NCBI GenBank assembly: GCA_010645155.1 | Contig: CM021313.1 | Span: forward strand, 4,386,602 to 4,450,601 | Direction of reading: 5' to 3' | From: Tigriopus japonicus | Taxonomy: Eukaryota; Arthropoda; Copepoda; Harpacticoida; Harpacticidae | DNA length: 64,000 nt | In this document: piece by piece, positions 62,101 to 64,000 of the stretch | Numbering within the stretch: position 1 is the first letter of the stretch | Layout: each line of letters begins with the position of its first letter | Notes under the pieces: model-generated | Database searches by the model: none | What the model was told of the DNA's origin: nothing | The model's input: the letters and a program-made list of their open reading frames with translations, nothing else | Position numbers and translations under genes: made by a program

Positions 62101-63326
62101 TGATATGGAATAATCGCACAACATACAAGCAAAATCGCCTGACACTAACCACATTATATTTTAGTCTAATAAATAAGCAAAATTTATCCGTTGTCCACTT
62201 CTTTAGTGGTCCTTGGATAATTCGGATAGTTACAATAGAAGGAGACGACCCACTGAGGAGCAATCCAGGATTTATCTGAAGGCTTCTCCTTTTTTATCCC
62301 GGCTTGTCCTTGTTCTTTTGTTCGAGAAAGGCTTTGTCAACCCCATCCATCAGAAAATAGAGGAATAATGTGATTATGAATGAAGGAGAAATAAGGTCAT
62401 CTAGCCACCAGCATCCGCTTTTTACTGACTGCTCTTTCAACGTGACCTATTAAAAAGCGATTGGCTTCTTTCATGATGGCTGATAAGTCCTAAATCCAAG
62501 AAAGTGTGATTTTTATCCGATGTAACAGAGAGAAAACCGACGTTAAAAGAAGACAAATCGAAAGATCTAAGAGATCTCCGGGGTCGCTCCGATTCGTGCA
62601 TTTTCAATCTAGCTCTTCCAAAAGTGAAAAGGCTAGAGTCATGGACTAAGGCTGGAAATTACTTTCCAATTACTCACAAATCCATCTCCATCTCTCCCAA
62701 AGAGACGCCATGCCATTAGAGCGGGAAAATGGTCGAATTTCAGGAGAACTCGGTGAAAGAGATCGAGTCAGAGATCGGCTTGAATGACTTGAACTTTGTT
62801 GAAACCCAGGAACTGGGTGATTGGACAGAAACTCGTAATCCAATTATCTGAAGCCTCAAATTGAATTGCAAGTCGCCCTCAGCGTTGTTGGGAGTGGACA
62901 ATGCACTTTGATAGGCTTTTTTCCGCCCTTAAATGAGGTCAATATCTTTTTAAGGGGTCAGACAGACAGACAACCACAGGTAGAACTTGGTGGTGATGCA
63001 TCCATCTTCCTGCTTTTCTTTGTTCAGGCCTCTACGTTCTCCGCTCTCAATCTGAATTTGAAAGGAACAACGATCAGATTCAAATTTAGAGATTTCTGCT
63101 TCGCTTAGTTCACTGACTCTTGCCAAGAACAACAACCAACCTAAAAACAGGGCTGCAAAACTTGATCAAAATAGAGTGCTTATCGTTGGAAATTAATTCA
63201 AGGGTTAGTCAGACTGTCGTTCAGTGACATTTCATTTCACAACTCATGTTGCATGACTCTTTTGCTATTAGTCCATTACGTATAAGAAACCCCAGTTGCC
63301 TTTTTAGAGGCGCGTTTCGTCACAAA
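56182..63326. other. Long stretch without recognised gene
   Basis: The first few hundred bases probably include the promoter of the LURAP1-like gene. A minus-strand frame at 56615-56890 has an acidic segment (ITDDDEDDADEEEDH) but no homologue I recognise. Other short frames (57226-57510, 59665-59943, 60421-60843) have no support. No clear transposon ends were seen. Confidence 0.4.
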
Positions 63327-63371
63327 ATGAACTCACTCTTGGCAACACAGATGGGCATCGTCGGGAAAAAG
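63327..63371 (+). CDS. Possible first coding exon of a gene extending off the right edge
   Basis: ATG in a good context (ACAAAATGA) opens 15 codons, MNSLLATQMGIVGKK, and ends exactly at AAG followed by the strong donor GTAAGAG. The remaining 630 bases contain no obvious second exon, so the rest would lie beyond the window. I do not recognise the peptide. Confidence 0.35.
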
Positions 63372-64000
63372 GTAAGAGTGTAATGAGAATTATGTTTTAA
63401 AAACGTGTAAAGTAGGTTTAATTGACATGTAGAGTTCTTTCATTTTGAAAATATCAATACACTATGAGGTATATGTTTGATGATCCAAGTGGGTTGAGAT
63501 TATAAGAGATTGTAGAAAGCAACAATCGATTAGTTTTACCAGTAAAGATGGATCTAACAATAATTTTGCCTTTGACCAAAATTTGCATTCAGAACAAAAT
63601 GCCTATTGATATAAAAATCACTTCCATTAGAAGAATAATATTGCTTTTGGGCTTCACTTTATCCAGCATTGATTGTACATTATTCTGACCCTAGACACAA
63701 GAGATTCAGCCCAAAACCTATGGATATGTAAAATTTAATCCAAGCAAAACTCCTTACATTCTAACAATATATCTTCATGCTCATAAAACTAACTATTGCA
63801 GAAGGTTTATTTGTTCTCCAACCTTGGTCTTCTGAGCAAATCCACCATTGACATAAGCTAACTCGTCTACTCAGGGATAATTATATAATTTTTAGAACCC
63901 ACTAGGTGTATAACGTTCAAAGGTTCACCCTTAAATGGCAATAGAAAGTTCAAATGGTAAGGTATTAAAATTGACGTCATCAATCAGCAATTAAAGTTAA
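63372..64000. other. Right-edge sequence, no feature seen
   Basis: AT-rich, with no recognisable exon or repeat; it would be intron if the exon at 63327-63371 is real. Confidence 0.35.

Overview
The window is eukaryotic nuclear DNA: AT-rich, with split genes that have GT-AG introns, one GC-AG intron, many small non-autonomous transposons and three assembly gaps (15959-16025, 34287-34415, 45593-45691). The gene set (gp210, RIC8, SLC19, HSDL2, PARG) points to an animal. Gene style and transposon load suggest an invertebrate, perhaps a crustacean such as a copepod, but that is an inference.

Layout. Positions 351-11176 (-) hold the first ten exons of the nuclear-pore glycoprotein gp210, running off the left edge; its introns are filled with mobile elements. 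Positions 15448-18856 (-) hold RIC8, the G-alpha chaperone/exchange factor, interrupted by a gap. About 320 bp away, in divergent orientation, 19175-21931 (+) is an intact four-exon SLC19 folate/thiamine-type carrier. Convergent with it, 24181-28616 (-) is an eleven-exon HSDL2 gene with an unusual architecture: one SDR dehydrogenase domain followed by three SCP2 lipid-binding domains. Two tandem poly(ADP-ribose) glycohydrolase genes follow at 30832-33616 and 40879-44194 (+), with matching intron positions, intact catalytic motifs and unrelated C-terminal tails. From 44195 to 53829 I see mainly repeats and unassigned sequence. At 53830-56181 (-) lies one exon for a 783-residue, largely disordered protein with a short LURAP1-like leucine-rich helix. 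The rest to the right end has no recognisable gene except a possible 15-codon first exon at 63327-63371.

Mobile DNA is the second theme. Three elements have perfect 8-bp target-site duplications (4551-5055, 38455-39398, 48007-48289), as expected for hAT transposons. There is also a mariner-like element with TA duplication, a 100-bp palindromic family present twice, a 184-bp hairpin abutting a 1.4-kb element with terminal inverted repeats, and a nested insertion. A LINE family is present as 3' fragments, and a tRNA-derived dimeric SINE carries the same 3' tail as that LINE.

Exon joins were worked out by hand from splice motifs and reading-frame continuity. For HSDL2, SLC19 and PARG copy 1 the exon lengths add to exact multiples of three. 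The genes look functionally independent; no operon-like logic is evident beyond the divergent RIC8/SLC19 pair and the PARG tandem.
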